From assembly GCF_026155325.1 (NCBI RefSeq), contig NZ_JAPFPW010000001.1, positions 405,360-469,359 on the forward strand: a DNA stretch of 64,000 bases, written 5' to 3'. This DNA is from Desulfobotulus pelophilus (GTDB lineage: Bacteria; Desulfobacterota; Desulfobacteria; Desulfobacterales; ASO4-4). The notes under the pieces were generated by a model. The model ran no database searches. It saw only the letters and a list, made by a program, of their open reading frames with translations, and had not been told where the DNA came from. Shown here in pieces: positions 15,930 through 24,870 of the stretch; position 1 is the first letter of the stretch, and the number at the start of each line of letters is the position of its first letter. The position numbers and the translations under genes are program-made.

Positions 15930-17032
15930 AAAACGAACGAGAGTTTTTGACTTATACGTTTAGGGGCAACATGGATGCTGTCCGATTCATTGAAGTTTTA
16001 GGTGGCATTTCTCAGGTATGGGACGACTTGATTGACAAAGACAGGCATGTTGGCGAAGCGGAAATCAATAATGTTTTTTGTGACTGTCTGTTGCTCATCC
16101 CCGAAAATCCATTTTTCCAAAGAAACATGAAAACCCTTGTCCCGCTGATGCGGCAAACCATCTTGGATTATGTTGCCAGCGTGGAACTAGAGAAGGGCTG
16201 CCAGCATGAAAGGAGTATATCTTTTGTGCTTCGAGACAGCATGGTGGGCTTGGTTCATCACATTTCTTTTTTGGTGGGAGGGATGCGTTGGGCTGCAAAA
16301 ACAGGGTCTGTAATCAGGCGTTTTTTTCACGATGAAACGCTTGCACAATATGAAAGGAATCTTCCTATGAGCGTGGGGGGCGGCGGTGGAGGAAGCGGTG
16401 TTGATAAAGAACACAACGCTAAAATGGCTGCACTAGCTGAACGAAGCATGGATATGTCTGAAGAGTACCACGATCTTTGGAGGCGCAGCTATCGGCCTTT
16501 GGAAGAAGCCCAAATGAGAGCAAACATGGCAATGATTCCTGACGAGGTGAATCATCACCAAGCCCAGCTCCGATACGGAACAGCACAAGCCGATGCACAA
16601 CGAGGACTCCTTCCCCAGCAGACGGGTCTTGCATCGGCCCAGATAGATTCTCAGCTTTCCCTTCTCCCCCAGCAGACGGAGCTTGCCAAGGCGCAAATGG
16701 ATTACGGGATGACGCAGGCCAATGCAGGCCAGCAAAAAACCATGATGGGATTGGGGGCTACGCAGTCTCTATATAGTGATGTCATGGCAGGGCCGGACCT
16801 GAAAGGGGCTTCGGATCTGGCCGGGTCGCAGATGGCCGCAGGATTCCAGGGGGCAGCGCAGAAAACCGCTGCGGATGCATCCCGCATGGGCATGGGTAAT
16901 ATGATGTCCGGGCTGGGCGGTTCCAATGTTGGCATGGGTGCTTCCGTTGCTGCGGCAAAGAATCAGGCACGGCGGGACGAAAAGAACACCCACAATCAAA
17001 AACTTGGCATGATGGCCGGGCTGGGTGGGTAG
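15926..17032 (+). CDS. Phage internal virion/ejection-like protein
   Basis: A 368-aa protein, start overlapping the previous gene (GTGA). Residues 1-140 resemble a conserved podophage protein (L-G-G-I-S-Q-V-W-D-D-L-I-D-K-D, A-E-I-N). After a Gly run (about 152-157) the C-terminal part is Ala/Gln/Met/Gly-rich, with the E-E-Y-H-D-L-W-R-R-S-Y-R-P-L-E pattern seen in phage internal head proteins. It contains two 18-residue repeats starting L-L-P-Q-Q-T at about 228 and 246. It appears to fuse two proteins that are separate in many phages. A satellite might use it to modify or enter helper particles (inference). Confidence 0.5.
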   Translation: MKNEREFLTYTFRGNMDAVRFIEVLGGISQVWDDLIDKDRHVGEAEINNVFCDCLLLIPENPFFQRNMKTLVPLMRQTILDYVASVELEKGCQHERSISFVLRDSMVGLVHHISFLVGGMRWAAKTGSVIRRFFHDETLAQYERNLPMSVGGGGGGSGVDKEHNAKMAALAERSMDMSEEYHDLWRRSYRPLEEAQMRANMAMIPDEVNHHQAQLRYGTAQADAQRGLLPQQTGLASAQIDSQLSLLPQQTELAKAQMDYGMTQANAGQQKTMMGLGATQSLYSDVMAGPDLKGASDLAGSQMAAGFQGAAQKTAADASRMGMGNMMSGLGGSNVGMGASVAAAKNQARRDEKNTHNQKLGMMAGLGG

Positions 17033-17150
17033 GATTTGAACCGGATCCCACTGGACCGCAGTTCGGTGGAGAAGCAAGGATTTGAAATCAGGAAACGAGG
17101 ACCATATAGGCCCGTCCTGTAATTTTCTCTAATTATAAGGAGGGCTTGTT

Positions 17151-17582
17151 ATGTTTGATTGTAGAGACGAGGGGCAGTGGATGGATAGCTTGGACGCTCA
17201 CGGATTGCCAGAAGCGTATCACAAGATTTGTGGGAAGCTGGCAGCCCCGCTTTATGTCGGAGTGACAGCGGCTGAGGCGTTAAAGAACATGCTTTTGAAG
17301 TTTCCAGAAGCAGCAACTTTCCAAAAAACCGAAAACTTCATGGAGGCATTCTGCAAGTCTGTCTTGGTCCGGCTCCGGGAGGGGCTGCCCATGGAGATCA
17401 TTTCTGAGGCATGGGGTGGGGATGTTGATGCCCTTCGAGGTGCAGCTTTGGATGTGCTTGGGGCTATCGAAAAAAAAACTTTGAGGCGGGAGAAATGCAC
17501 TCTTCCCACTGGGCACAAAGCGGGAAAACATCATATTTCAGTTGCCATAAAGGGCCGAAAGGAAAGGTTTTTATGTGTTTAA
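17151..17582 (+). CDS. Hypothetical protein of the element
   Basis: A 143-aa protein with AAGGAGGG before the ATG. Helical N-terminal two thirds (A-A-E-A-L-K-N-M-L-L-K-F-P-E-A) and a basic tail (K-G-R-K-E-R-F-L-C-V). No recognised family. It overlaps the next small gene by 10 bp. A 20-bp motif shared with the region upstream of 15465 lies 37 bp before it. Confidence 0.5.
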   Translation: MFDCRDEGQWMDSLDAHGLPEAYHKICGKLAAPLYVGVTAAEALKNMLLKFPEAATFQKTENFMEAFCKSVLVRLREGLPMEIISEAWGGDVDALRGAALDVLGAIEKKTLRREKCTLPTGHKAGKHHISVAIKGRKERFLCV

Positions 17583-17761
17583 AAGATAGAATCGGGCGGC
17601 TACCAGCACCATCCAGTCGCAGGAGCCGGATTTTGCGGAAGCTTGAGCTAGAGATAGATGGTGTGCTTGCATCCATGGTCAAGGCTGCAAAAAATGGAGA
17701 CGCTCAGGCCGGAACAGCCCTGCTCAGACTCTGGGCAGGCGAAACCCCTTCGGGGGGATAG
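17573..17761 (+). CDS. Small basic protein, possibly phage-related
   Basis: A 62-aa protein whose N-terminal ~30 residues are Arg/Lys-rich (D-R-I-G-R-L-P-A-P-S-S-R-R-S-R). It then reads M-V-K-A-A-K-N-G-D-A-Q-A-G-T-A-L-L-R-L-W, a pattern reminiscent of small terminase subunits. It is far too short for a complete terminase subunit, so no function is claimed. Confidence 0.45.
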   Translation: MCLKDRIGRLPAPSSRRSRILRKLELEIDGVLASMVKAAKNGDAQAGTALLRLWAGETPSGG

Positions 17762-17777
17762 CAGACAGTTCCGAACG

Positions 17778-17832
17778 ATGCCCGTTTAGGGGGATTTTTT
17801 CACGGACCCCTTCTGACCGGGCATTTTTTTTC
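17778..17832 (+). terminator. Intrinsic terminator after the virion-like gene block
   Basis: Arms ATGCCCG (17778-17784) and CGGGCAT (17818-17824) enclose a second G4/C4 pair and are followed by TTTTTTTT. It ends the 15465-17761 unit. Confidence 0.7.
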
Positions 17833-17899
17833 AAAAAAAAGACGAAAACCCTATGCTCATTTCCGCCAGAATATTTCAATCGTGCCACCTTGCTCCTTG

Positions 17900-17914
17900 A
17901 TTGGTCATACCAAT
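17900..17914. promoter_or_regulatory. Palindrome upstream of alpA-like gene
   Basis: ATTGGT-CAT-ACCAAT is a perfect 6-bp-arm palindrome about 120 bp before the AlpA-type gene. Operator function is a guess. Confidence 0.3.
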
Positions 17915-18031
17915 TATGAGTAACGAAAAAAAGGTGTTGTGCTGGAAAGCGACATGATGCAGCCTGCTAGTGGGCTTTTAAATATGTTTGGGGTTGATTA
18001 ACAGCGTTGCACTTTACGGAGGATAGATAAC

Positions 18032-18211
18032 ATGGATAAGGCTTTTTACAGGTCAAAAAATGTATGTGAACTGCTTCAAGTGAACCGCTCCACCATTTGG
18101 AGGTGGGTCCGGGAAGGGCATTTCCCTGAACCCCGCCGCTTCGGAGCTGGTAGGCGGCTGATAGGTTGGGATCGAGAGACCATAGAGAGGTTCATTAAGG
18201 ATCAGGAATAA
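18032..18211 (+). CDS. AlpA-family transcriptional regulator/excisionase-like
   Basis: A 59-aa MerR-like helix-turn-helix protein. It reads S-K-N-V-C-E-L-L-Q-V-N-R-S-T-I-W-R-W-V, then H-F-P-E-P-R-R-F-G and G-W-D-R-E-T-I-E-R-F-I, as in AlpA of CP4-57/P4-type elements. In those elements AlpA activates or controls integrase and excision. GGAGG lies about 9 bp before the ATG. A terminator follows at once, so it is a single-gene unit upstream of the replication gene. Confidence 0.88.
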   Translation: MDKAFYRSKNVCELLQVNRSTIWRWVREGHFPEPRRFGAGRRLIGWDRETIERFIKDQE

Positions 18212-18216
18212 TAAAA

Positions 18217-18243
18217 CCCCCTTGTGGGAGGGGGCTTATTTGG
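18217..18243 (+). terminator. Terminator after alpA-like gene
   Basis: CCCCCT (18217-18222) pairs with AGGGGG (18229-18234) across a 6-nt loop, followed by CTTATTT. The T-run is weak. Confidence 0.55.
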
Positions 18244-18341
18244 GAAAAGCTGAAATAAATTGATAAAAAACTTTATCATATTGCATGATAAAATCAAGCT
18301 TTTCCGCATTTTTTCCATAAAAAAATAGCGGAGTTCATTAT

Positions 18342-20627
18342 ATGTATCAATTCTCCTGCGTGAACGTTACGGGTACAGATGCAAGCCCTTCCTTTGGGAT
18401 TATAAAGCCCATCCGTTCAAAGATACCGCCATCATTGAAAGCCTGCCCGTATTGGGTAGTCTGGAAGCCCAAGGCAAAGCCGGGAGGGTATTCAAAGGTG
18501 CCGTATGATCCCAAAATGGGAAAAGCCTCTGACCACAAAAGGGATTCATTCAGCGGTTTTGATGATGCATGGGCTGCATATAAGGCCCATCCATACGGCC
18601 CTGAGAATCCGTCCGGGTATGGGGGTATTGGGCTTTATTTCACAGAGGAAAATAGTTTTTCCGGGAGCGACTTGGATCATGTCCGAAATCCCGATACGGG
18701 CCGGATTGAACCATGGGCGTTGGATCTGGTGCATGCCTTGGGGAGCTTCACGGAGATTAGCCCTTCCGGTACAGGGCTGCACATCCTTTTGCCGGGCAAA
18801 ATACCGCAGGATGTTCTCAGGCTGTACGTCAAGGGATCTGACCATTCTTTCCGGTATTCAGGCCGGGGCCAGTATGCAGGACAGGGCATTGAGGCATACA
18901 ATTTCGACAGGTTTTTCACGGTAACGGGGCGTGTTCCTGGTGGCATGCCAAATGTTCTCCGGAAAGCACAATCAGAAGATTTTCAAAAAGCCTTTGGAAA
19001 TTGTCCGCTGATTCCGCAGGCAGAAAACAAGATCATGCCTTTTCCTCCTCAGAGGGTGAGTACACAGCCATTCATGGGGCAAAGATTTTCCGATGAAGAA
19101 GCGATTTTTTTGCTCAAGTCCCTGCCAAACAATCCGGGGGCGCACATCCTTTTTAGGAGGGGAGCCGGAGAGGGGGCGGATCTCAGTGCCTGTGACTTCT
19201 CCCTGTTGGCAGCCCTGAAACAAATCACAGGGGGGGAGCCGGACCAGATGGAAAGGCTCTTTCTCCAGTCTGTTCTGGGGAAGAGGGATAAAGCCAAAAG
19301 GCCAGACTATTTAAAGCGGACCATCGATAGGGTGCTGGGTGATATCAGCATTGCGCCCATGGACGAAGTCTTTCTTCGGGGGCTTCTGTCTCCCGTTGCC
19401 AGCGTGGTTGCGGTCGATGGTATCCCCGAAAACCCGAAGGAGCTTTTGCATCTCCCGTGGAAATTGGGATCGATTCAGGATTACGTTTTTAACAGGATGC
19501 CTTATCCGTGCAGGGCCACAGCAGGGCTTGTGGCGTTGTCGGCCATGTCGGTTATTTTGCAAAAAAAATTCGTGATACAGTCCCAAAAAGGGCTGGGTTT
19601 CAATGAGTTTTACATGGTGTTGGCACCGACTGGCTTCGGGAAAGAAAGTCTGCGTGGTGCGGTTCTGGACCTTATGCGTGCAGGCGTTGACAGGTGCAGG
19701 ATTTCACGGGAAGAAGTTACAGCTTTGCACCATGCGGCCCCTTCTTCTGCTCAGGGCCTGCATCGGCTCCTTGAGGGTAATGCATCCATAGGCCTCCTTG
19801 CAGATGAATTTTCAATCTGGTTGGCACAAACAAGGGCCGGAGGGTATCGGGAAGAAACTTTAAAATACGCCATGGAGTGCTACGGACGAGCCATGGGGAG
19901 TATTCATCCCGGCCATACGGCCAGCAAGGAAAACCCTTATGAAACCGTTAACCATCCCCGGCTTTCTCTTTTTTGTACGGGAACAAAAGAAAAGCTCATT
20001 GAAGGGTTAACCGGGGAACAGGGGCAGACGGGGGCATATAACAGATTTTTGATTTTTATTGGTGATAGGGAGCTCCCCCCCAAAAGGTATGATGGACTCA
20101 TCTTTGAGCCGGAAGATGGGCTTGTGGCTTTTGTTGCTGATCTTCTGCGGCGTGATCCTGAAAAGGGCGTGGTTCGGTTCTCGAAGGAGGGTTGGGAGAG
20201 CTATAAGACTGTTGATCAGAAAACGGCAGAAAGGGTCCGGCGCAAGGATGCGGTGCTTGGCGGGAGGCTTGGCGAGCAAGCCATAAAAATAGCGGGTATG
20301 ATTGCCGTGGCTGATGGCAGAATGGAAATAGGTGCAGATGACATTGAAACAGCATACGCTATCCGCATGGGCCTGTACCATAGGGCCGCAGCCATCGTTA
20401 AGGATGAAGGGAACATCGGGGATCTGCATCCGACAATGGCGGCAGCGGAACAGATTATCGGGGTTTTGAAAAAGCATCCGTGGCTATACAGGTCTGCTCT
20501 GGGAAAACATTCCCGGAGGTACAAGACGCTTTCCCCCAGGTGTCAAAAGGATGTGGTGGATCTTCTTTTACGGGATGGGTACTGTGATGCGACTGGTAAG
20601 AAGTTGATTTCCTGCATACATAAATAA
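18342..20627 (+). CDS. Primase-polymerase/DUF3987 helicase-like replication protein
   Basis: A 761-aa protein that probably starts replication of the element. The N-terminal ~210 residues look like a PrimPol (bifunctional primase/polymerase) related to the NrS-1 phage type. They include W-V-V-W-K-P-K, an acidic pair Asp110/Asp112 in G-S-D-L-D-H-V, and S-P-S-G-T-G-L-H-I. A small helical region follows (R-P-D-Y-L-K-R-T-I-D-R-V-L). Residues about 370-700 match DUF3987, an AAA-like module, with the Walker A-like A-P-T-G-F-G-K-E at about 428 and L-L-A-D-E-F-S as Walker B. The Walker A has Glu where Ser/Thr is usual. A weak GGAG precedes the ATG. Confidence 0.8.
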   Translation: MYQFSCVNVTGTDASPSFGIIKPIRSKIPPSLKACPYWVVWKPKAKPGGYSKVPYDPKMGKASDHKRDSFSGFDDAWAAYKAHPYGPENPSGYGGIGLYFTEENSFSGSDLDHVRNPDTGRIEPWALDLVHALGSFTEISPSGTGLHILLPGKIPQDVLRLYVKGSDHSFRYSGRGQYAGQGIEAYNFDRFFTVTGRVPGGMPNVLRKAQSEDFQKAFGNCPLIPQAENKIMPFPPQRVSTQPFMGQRFSDEEAIFLLKSLPNNPGAHILFRRGAGEGADLSACDFSLLAALKQITGGEPDQMERLFLQSVLGKRDKAKRPDYLKRTIDRVLGDISIAPMDEVFLRGLLSPVASVVAVDGIPENPKELLHLPWKLGSIQDYVFNRMPYPCRATAGLVALSAMSVILQKKFVIQSQKGLGFNEFYMVLAPTGFGKESLRGAVLDLMRAGVDRCRISREEVTALHHAAPSSAQGLHRLLEGNASIGLLADEFSIWLAQTRAGGYREETLKYAMECYGRAMGSIHPGHTASKENPYETVNHPRLSLFCTGTKEKLIEGLTGEQGQTGAYNRFLIFIGDRELPPKRYDGLIFEPEDGLVAFVADLLRRDPEKGVVRFSKEGWESYKTVDQKTAERVRRKDAVLGGRLGEQAIKIAGMIAVADGRMEIGADDIETAYAIRMGLYHRAAAIVKDEGNIGDLHPTMAAAEQIIGVLKKHPWLYRSALGKHSRRYKTLSPRCQKDVVDLLLRDGYCDATGKKLISCIHK

Positions 20628-20985
20628 TAAACAGAAACTGATTCAGGAAAGAGGGTGGCTGGCATATGCTGGCTGCCCTTTTTTTTATGGATAAAAGCAA
20701 AAGGCAAGCACAGGAGGGGGAGAGAGGGGTTTCCGACAATTGGGACAATTTTGGACGGGGCTTGTCGAAAAAAGAAGGGTGTGAAAGATTTTGTATTTAT
20801 ATATATTTTTTTCTTTTTATTTCTTTTTTTGGACTTTTAGACGGGGGCATGGTGTTGTTTTTCGGGGTGCATCCCCCCTCTGTGATTGATTTTTTCTTTT
20901 CAAGATAAAAAAAGGGAGCTGACATGGTGCCAGATCCCTGTACTTAATTTCTGTATAAAAAGCCCTTGGGGTATCAATCGCTTGC
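20628..20985. other. Right-end noncoding region of the element
   Basis: After the replication gene a wobble-containing hairpin (20653-20678) with eight Ts serves as terminator. The rest, up to the right arm repeat at 20986, is T-rich with no supported gene. The short open frame at 20666-20908 is low-complexity (many Phe/Leu) and has no ribosome-binding site. Confidence 0.5.
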
Positions 20986-21009
20986 CTTGGTACCAGATTT
21001 GGTACCATT
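20986..21009 (+). repeat. Right arm-type repeat (paired GGTACC)
   Basis: GGTACC at 20989 and 21001, 12 bp apart, in the same 24-bp context and orientation as 10484-10507 (three differences). It lies 51 bp inside the attR core, while the left copy lies 120 bp inside attL. Confidence 0.6.
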
Positions 21010-21058
21010 TTTTAACCTTTCCCCTTAAGTTGCTGATTTTATTAAAGAAAAAAAGTTA

Positions 21059-21153
<95 letters not shown>

Positions 21154-21191
21154 TTGCTTGACACGATTCTGTGCCAGACAGGTGAGGATGA

Positions 21192-21965
21192 TTACTCGTT
21201 TTTATTCTGGCTGTCAACAGGGGATTTGAAAAAAAGTTGGTTTTCGGGCCAGAGGATGCGAAGAGCTTCGTCACTGTATTCCCCCGGGTTTTTATAAAGA
21301 ACAAGGGGGGGAGCTACGGTCAGGCCATGGCGGGCCTCCATGCGCCCTTCCACGAGAATCAGTCGTGCCTGGTTTTTGGCAAGGGAGTGGACACACCGCA
21401 GATACTTGGGGGTGATGCGATTGTTTGCCATGGTGCTGAGTAGCTCTGCCATGCGGTCAGCAGGAAAAATGCAATACAGCCGACCGCTTTTTTTAAGAAG
21501 TTTTCTTGCGGTAAGCACCCATCCTGGGAGATCAATTGTGATTTCATGCCGGGCGGCGGCTTTTTCATTGAGAGGGTTCAGCCGACCGCTGTGGTATTTG
21601 AAATAGGGTGGATTGATGATGACGCCGTCGGCTGGCCCCCCGAGGTCCCGTTGGCTCAGAAGGCGCATATCTTTTTCAATGATGTGAATACAATGCTGTA
21701 AATTATTGGCAATCACGTTGTTCCGTGCGAGGCTGGCAAGGTCAGACTGAAGCTCAACGGCGGTGACGCGTATCTGTGGTGTCTGTGTTGCCAGAAGAAG
21801 GGCCAGAACACCGCACCCTGTTCCAAGGTCAACAAAATGCTCTCCCGGCCGGGGCTGGGCGTGATCAGCCAGAAGCAGCGGGTCGATGGAAAAACGGTAC
21901 CCTTTCTTATGCTGGTAGATCTGTAATTGTCCCTTTAACAGCGAGTTGGGCGTACAGGCTGTCAT
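21192..21965 (-). CDS. tRNA1(Val) A37 N6-methyltransferase-like (TrmN6 family)
   Basis: A Rossmann-fold methyltransferase of 257 aa. It has the SAM-binding motif V-D-L-G-T-G-C-G-V (about 45-53), an acidic residue at the end of strand 2 (V-E-L) and the N6-adenine motif N-P-P-Y-F at about 118. The opening Q-H-K-K-G-Y-R-F-S-I-D-P-L-L-L-A matches TrmN6/YfiC proteins. The substrate is inferred from the family. It overlaps the upstream DUF721 gene by 4 bp and is followed on the same strand by tRNA-Ser. Confidence 0.82.
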   Translation of the reverse strand: MTACTPNSLLKGQLQIYQHKKGYRFSIDPLLLADHAQPRPGEHFVDLGTGCGVLALLLATQTPQIRVTAVELQSDLASLARNNVIANNLQHCIHIIEKDMRLLSQRDLGGPADGVIINPPYFKYHSGRLNPLNEKAAARHEITIDLPGWVLTARKLLKKSGRLYCIFPADRMAELLSTMANNRITPKYLRCVHSLAKNQARLILVEGRMEARHGLTVAPPLVLYKNPGEYSDEALRILWPENQLFFKSPVDSQNKNE

Positions 21966-22279
21966 GGTGCGCCGATACGTAGTCTGATATCATGGACAAT
22001 TTTGGATCCGTAGCTTGCATTGAGGCGGTCTGCTATATCAGCTTTGAGAAACTGAAGGTGTTGCATCCATACCGAGCTGGTTACGGAAACAAGCAGACAT
22101 CCGTCACGGAAGGATACGGGCTTTGCGTTTTTGGTTATTTCCGGCCCAACGGTACTTTCCCAGGAAGCCCAGATGGCCCTGAAGTCGCCCTTGCCGTACC
22201 GGGAGTGAAAAGGCTCCAGCGTTTTTGTGAGTGCCGTGCTGATGTGAGAAAAGCGTTTGTTGCGGAATCTTTGATTCAT
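21962..22279 (-). CDS. DciA-like DUF721 protein
   Basis: A 105-aa protein of the DUF721 family, which includes DciA, the replicative helicase operator in bacteria lacking DnaC/DnaI. W-E-S-T-V-G-P-E-I-T-K-N-A-K-P and G-C-L-L-V-S-V-T-S-S-V-W-M-Q-H-L are typical. It heads a minus-strand unit with the TrmN6-like gene. Confidence 0.75.
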   Translation of the reverse strand: MNQRFRNKRFSHISTALTKTLEPFHSRYGKGDFRAIWASWESTVGPEITKNAKPVSFRDGCLLVSVTSSVWMQHLQFLKADIADRLNASYGSKIVHDIRLRIGAP

Positions 22280-22766
22280 GATGTTCTATTGTGAGGATGG
22301 TTTATAAAGGATGCAAGCTTTTGGCTAAAAAGGCTTGTTCCCTATTTCCCTTGACTTGGTGTGCCATGCATTTTATTTTGTAAGAATGTATAATTTGTTA
22401 TTTTTCTTGTTTTCAGTATTCCATCATTCCAGAAAACTGAAGTGAAGAAGTTGTGTATTTGTCGTTTGGATCAGAAAAAAAAGCAAGTGAAATAAAGAGG
22501 GGAGAAGGGGGGAGTCGTTTGAGTGCGATCCGATTAGATGGAGTTTACTTTCTGTACAGCCGTCTTTCAGCAGTAAGCCGGAAAAAATCTTACGCCCGGA
22601 AAACGATTTGCGGTATTGTTCCCGGAACAAGATTGTGATCATTGGCCATGGGTATGCATGGATTTCGTTGGTACCCATGAATTTCTGACAGTCAGGATCG
22701 GTATTGTATGGTGAAGGATGGTCCCCTTTTTGGGATTTTTGAACCTTTTGGAAGGAAGATGCACAC
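22280..22766. other. Divergent intergenic region before hflK
   Basis: No gene supported in 487 bp. TTGACT (22351) and TATTTT (22374) are 17 bp apart on the plus strand and are a candidate hflKC promoter. A small open frame at 22453-22638 lacks a ribosome-binding site and is not called. Confidence 0.35.
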
Positions 22767-23819
22767 ATGAATTGGGACTGGGATAAACTCAGGGACAAGC
22801 AGCAGCAGAATGAACGCCGTACGGGTGGAGGTGGCGGTGGTAAGCCACCCCAGATGGATGAAATGGTTGACCAATTGAAAAACATGAAGGTCCCCGGAAG
22901 TTTCTGGCTTATTTTTCTTGTGTCTATAGCCGTTCTTATGGGGTTTACCATGTTTTATACCGTCGGAGTTTCCGAAGTTGGGGTGGTGCAACGCTTCGGA
23001 AAGTTTGCACGGGTGACAGAGCCGGGTCTTAACTTCAAACTTCCTGCGGGTATTGAAACCGTGAACAAGGTGAAGGTTCGGCTGGTTTACAAGGAAGAGT
23101 TCGGATATCGTGAAAATATGGATTCCCGAACCCGGTTTGCGGGTAGTGATATGGAGAATTCCGCGCTCATGCTCACCGGAGACCTGAATGTGGCGCTGGT
23201 CCCATGGATTGTACAGTATCAGATCCGGGATCCTTATAATTTCATGTTTAAGGTTCAGGATCCTAGGCAGCTTCTCCGGGATCTGTCCGAGGCTTGTATG
23301 CGTCTTGTAGTGGGTGACCGGAGTATCAATGAGGTTATCAGTGCCCGGGAGGAAATTGCCCTTGCCGCCCATGAGATTCTCCAGAGGGAGCTGGATAAGG
23401 CAGAGGCTGGTATTCATGTTGTTACTATTGAGATGAAACGTACCAACGTTCCTGAACCTGTGCAGCCATCGTTTAACGAGGTCAACCAGGCAACCCAGGA
23501 AAGAGAACAGATGATTTACAAGGCCAAGGAAGAATATAACAGGGCGGTACCTGCGGCAAGGGGTGAGGCTGAACGTGTTATCCGTGAGGCGGAGGGGTAT
23601 GCCCTGAACCGGGTCAACCGTGCCGAGGGTGATTCGGCCCGTTTCCAGAGTATTTATGCTGAATATGTTAGTGCAAAAGATGTAACAGAGCGGCGTATGT
23701 ATCTGGAAATGATGCGGAGTCTTCTGCCCACGTTGAAAGATAAATATATTATTGATTCAGATCAGGGTAATGTGCTGCCCTTCCTGAACCTTGGAAAAGA
23801 ACTCGGGGTGAAGCAATGA
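22767..23819 (+). CDS. hflK: FtsH protease modulator HflK
   Basis: A 350-aa membrane-anchored SPFH/prohibitin protein that with HflC forms a cage around the FtsH protease. The N-terminus is Gly-rich and polar, followed by one membrane helix (about 47-70) and the SPFH domain (V-G-V-S-E-V-G-V-V-Q-R-F-G-K). A long helical region follows (E-V-N-Q-A-T-Q-E-R-E, A-R-G-E-A-E-R-V-I-R-E-A). GGAAGGA precedes the ATG. It overlaps hflC by 4 bp. Confidence 0.94.
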   Translation: MNWDWDKLRDKQQQNERRTGGGGGGKPPQMDEMVDQLKNMKVPGSFWLIFLVSIAVLMGFTMFYTVGVSEVGVVQRFGKFARVTEPGLNFKLPAGIETVNKVKVRLVYKEEFGYRENMDSRTRFAGSDMENSALMLTGDLNVALVPWIVQYQIRDPYNFMFKVQDPRQLLRDLSEACMRLVVGDRSINEVISAREEIALAAHEILQRELDKAEAGIHVVTIEMKRTNVPEPVQPSFNEVNQATQEREQMIYKAKEEYNRAVPAARGEAERVIREAEGYALNRVNRAEGDSARFQSIYAEYVSAKDVTERRMYLEMMRSLLPTLKDKYIIDSDQGNVLPFLNLGKELGVKQ

Positions 23820-24805
23820 ATATGAAAGGTGTTCTGGGGGCGGTCCTGGTGGCTGCGTTGCTGCTGGCGTATTCTGCGGCATTTGTTGTGGATGAAACGG
23901 AGCAGGCTGTGGTGACGCAGTTTGGTCGTATTGTTGGGGACCCTATCATTGAGCCGGGTCTTAAATTTAAAGTTCCTTTTGTGCAGATGGTAACCTTTTT
24001 TCCGAAAAACCTGCAGGCATGGGACGGGGATCCCGGTCAGATACCTACGCTGGATAAGACCTATATCTATGTAGATGCTTTTGCCCGGTGGCGGATTGTG
24101 GATCCTGTGAAGTTCTTTCAGTCTATTGGTGCTTTTTCATTGGCAAGGGGCCGTCTGGATGAAATTATTGATCCTGCCATCCGCAACCTGGTAACGTCCA
24201 ATGCTCTTGTGGAGTCTGTGCGGTGGACAAACCGGGAAATGGATCCTTGGGTGGAGCTGGATGCCTTCGGTGAAGTGGAAACCATTGAAGAAGAGCGTGA
24301 TAGAGAAGCCTTTGCAAGAGACGACAGCCGGACCCGGGAAATTCGTGTGGGGCGTGAAAAAATCACGGAGCAGATACTTGCTCAGGCTCAGCCGAGGCTG
24401 GATGTGTTTGGTATTGAGCTTGTGGATGTAAAGATAAAACGGATTAATTATGTAGAGCAGGTCAGGGAATCTGTTTATAAGCGCATGATTGCTGAGCGCC
24501 GTCAGATTGCGGAAAAGTATCGTTCAGAAGGTGTGGGGGAAGCCCGCAAGATTCGTGGTGATAAAGAAAGAGAATTGCAGCGGATTGAGTCTGAAGCATA
24601 CCGGACCGCCCAGAAAATTCGTGGTGAAGCCGATGCTAAAGTTGTAAAACTTCTGGGAGACACCTATGGGGTTGACCCGGAATTTTATACCTACCAGCAA
24701 ACCTTGGAAACCTACAGGGAGGCGTTGGAAGGAAGTACGGTTGTGTTCTCTACGGATTCAGATTTTATGAAGTTTATTAACAGGCAGGGCGTGAAGAAGC
24801 GCTAG
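23816..24805 (+). CDS. hflC: FtsH protease modulator HflC
   Basis: The HflC partner, 329 aa. N-terminal membrane helix (about 5-24), SPFH domain (V-D-E-T-E-Q-A-V-V-T-Q-F-G-R), then a charged helical region (E-R-R-Q-I-A-E-K-Y-R-S-E-G, A-R-K-I-R-G-D-K-E-R-E). Start coupled to the hflK stop (ATGA). A bidirectional terminator follows. Confidence 0.94.
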   Translation: MNMKGVLGAVLVAALLLAYSAAFVVDETEQAVVTQFGRIVGDPIIEPGLKFKVPFVQMVTFFPKNLQAWDGDPGQIPTLDKTYIYVDAFARWRIVDPVKFFQSIGAFSLARGRLDEIIDPAIRNLVTSNALVESVRWTNREMDPWVELDAFGEVETIEEERDREAFARDDSRTREIRVGREKITEQILAQAQPRLDVFGIELVDVKIKRINYVEQVRESVYKRMIAERRQIAEKYRSEGVGEARKIRGDKERELQRIESEAYRTAQKIRGEADAKVVKLLGDTYGVDPEFYTYQQTLETYREALEGSTVVFSTDSDFMKFINRQGVKKR

Positions 24806-24816
24806 CTGGCGGTATA

Positions 24817-24848
24817 AAAAAAAGCACCCGGAAACGGGTGCTTTTTTT
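24817..24848. terminator. Bidirectional terminator between hflC and the 31-aa ribosomal protein
   Basis: A perfect 10-bp stem (24821-24830 with 24835-24844) around GAAA is flanked by A-runs and T-runs, so it can stop both convergent transcripts. Confidence 0.85.
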
Positions 24849-24870
24849 GTGCCGGAAAAAAGCTGTAAAA

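Noticed and set aside
17030..17090. tRNA-like T-arm (GTTCAAATCC on the minus strand) after the virion-like gene
   Set aside because: No acceptor or anticodon stems can be formed around it; chance similarity.
20666..20908. 80-codon frame at the right end of the element
   Set aside because: Starts inside the terminator, Phe-rich low complexity, no ribosome-binding site.
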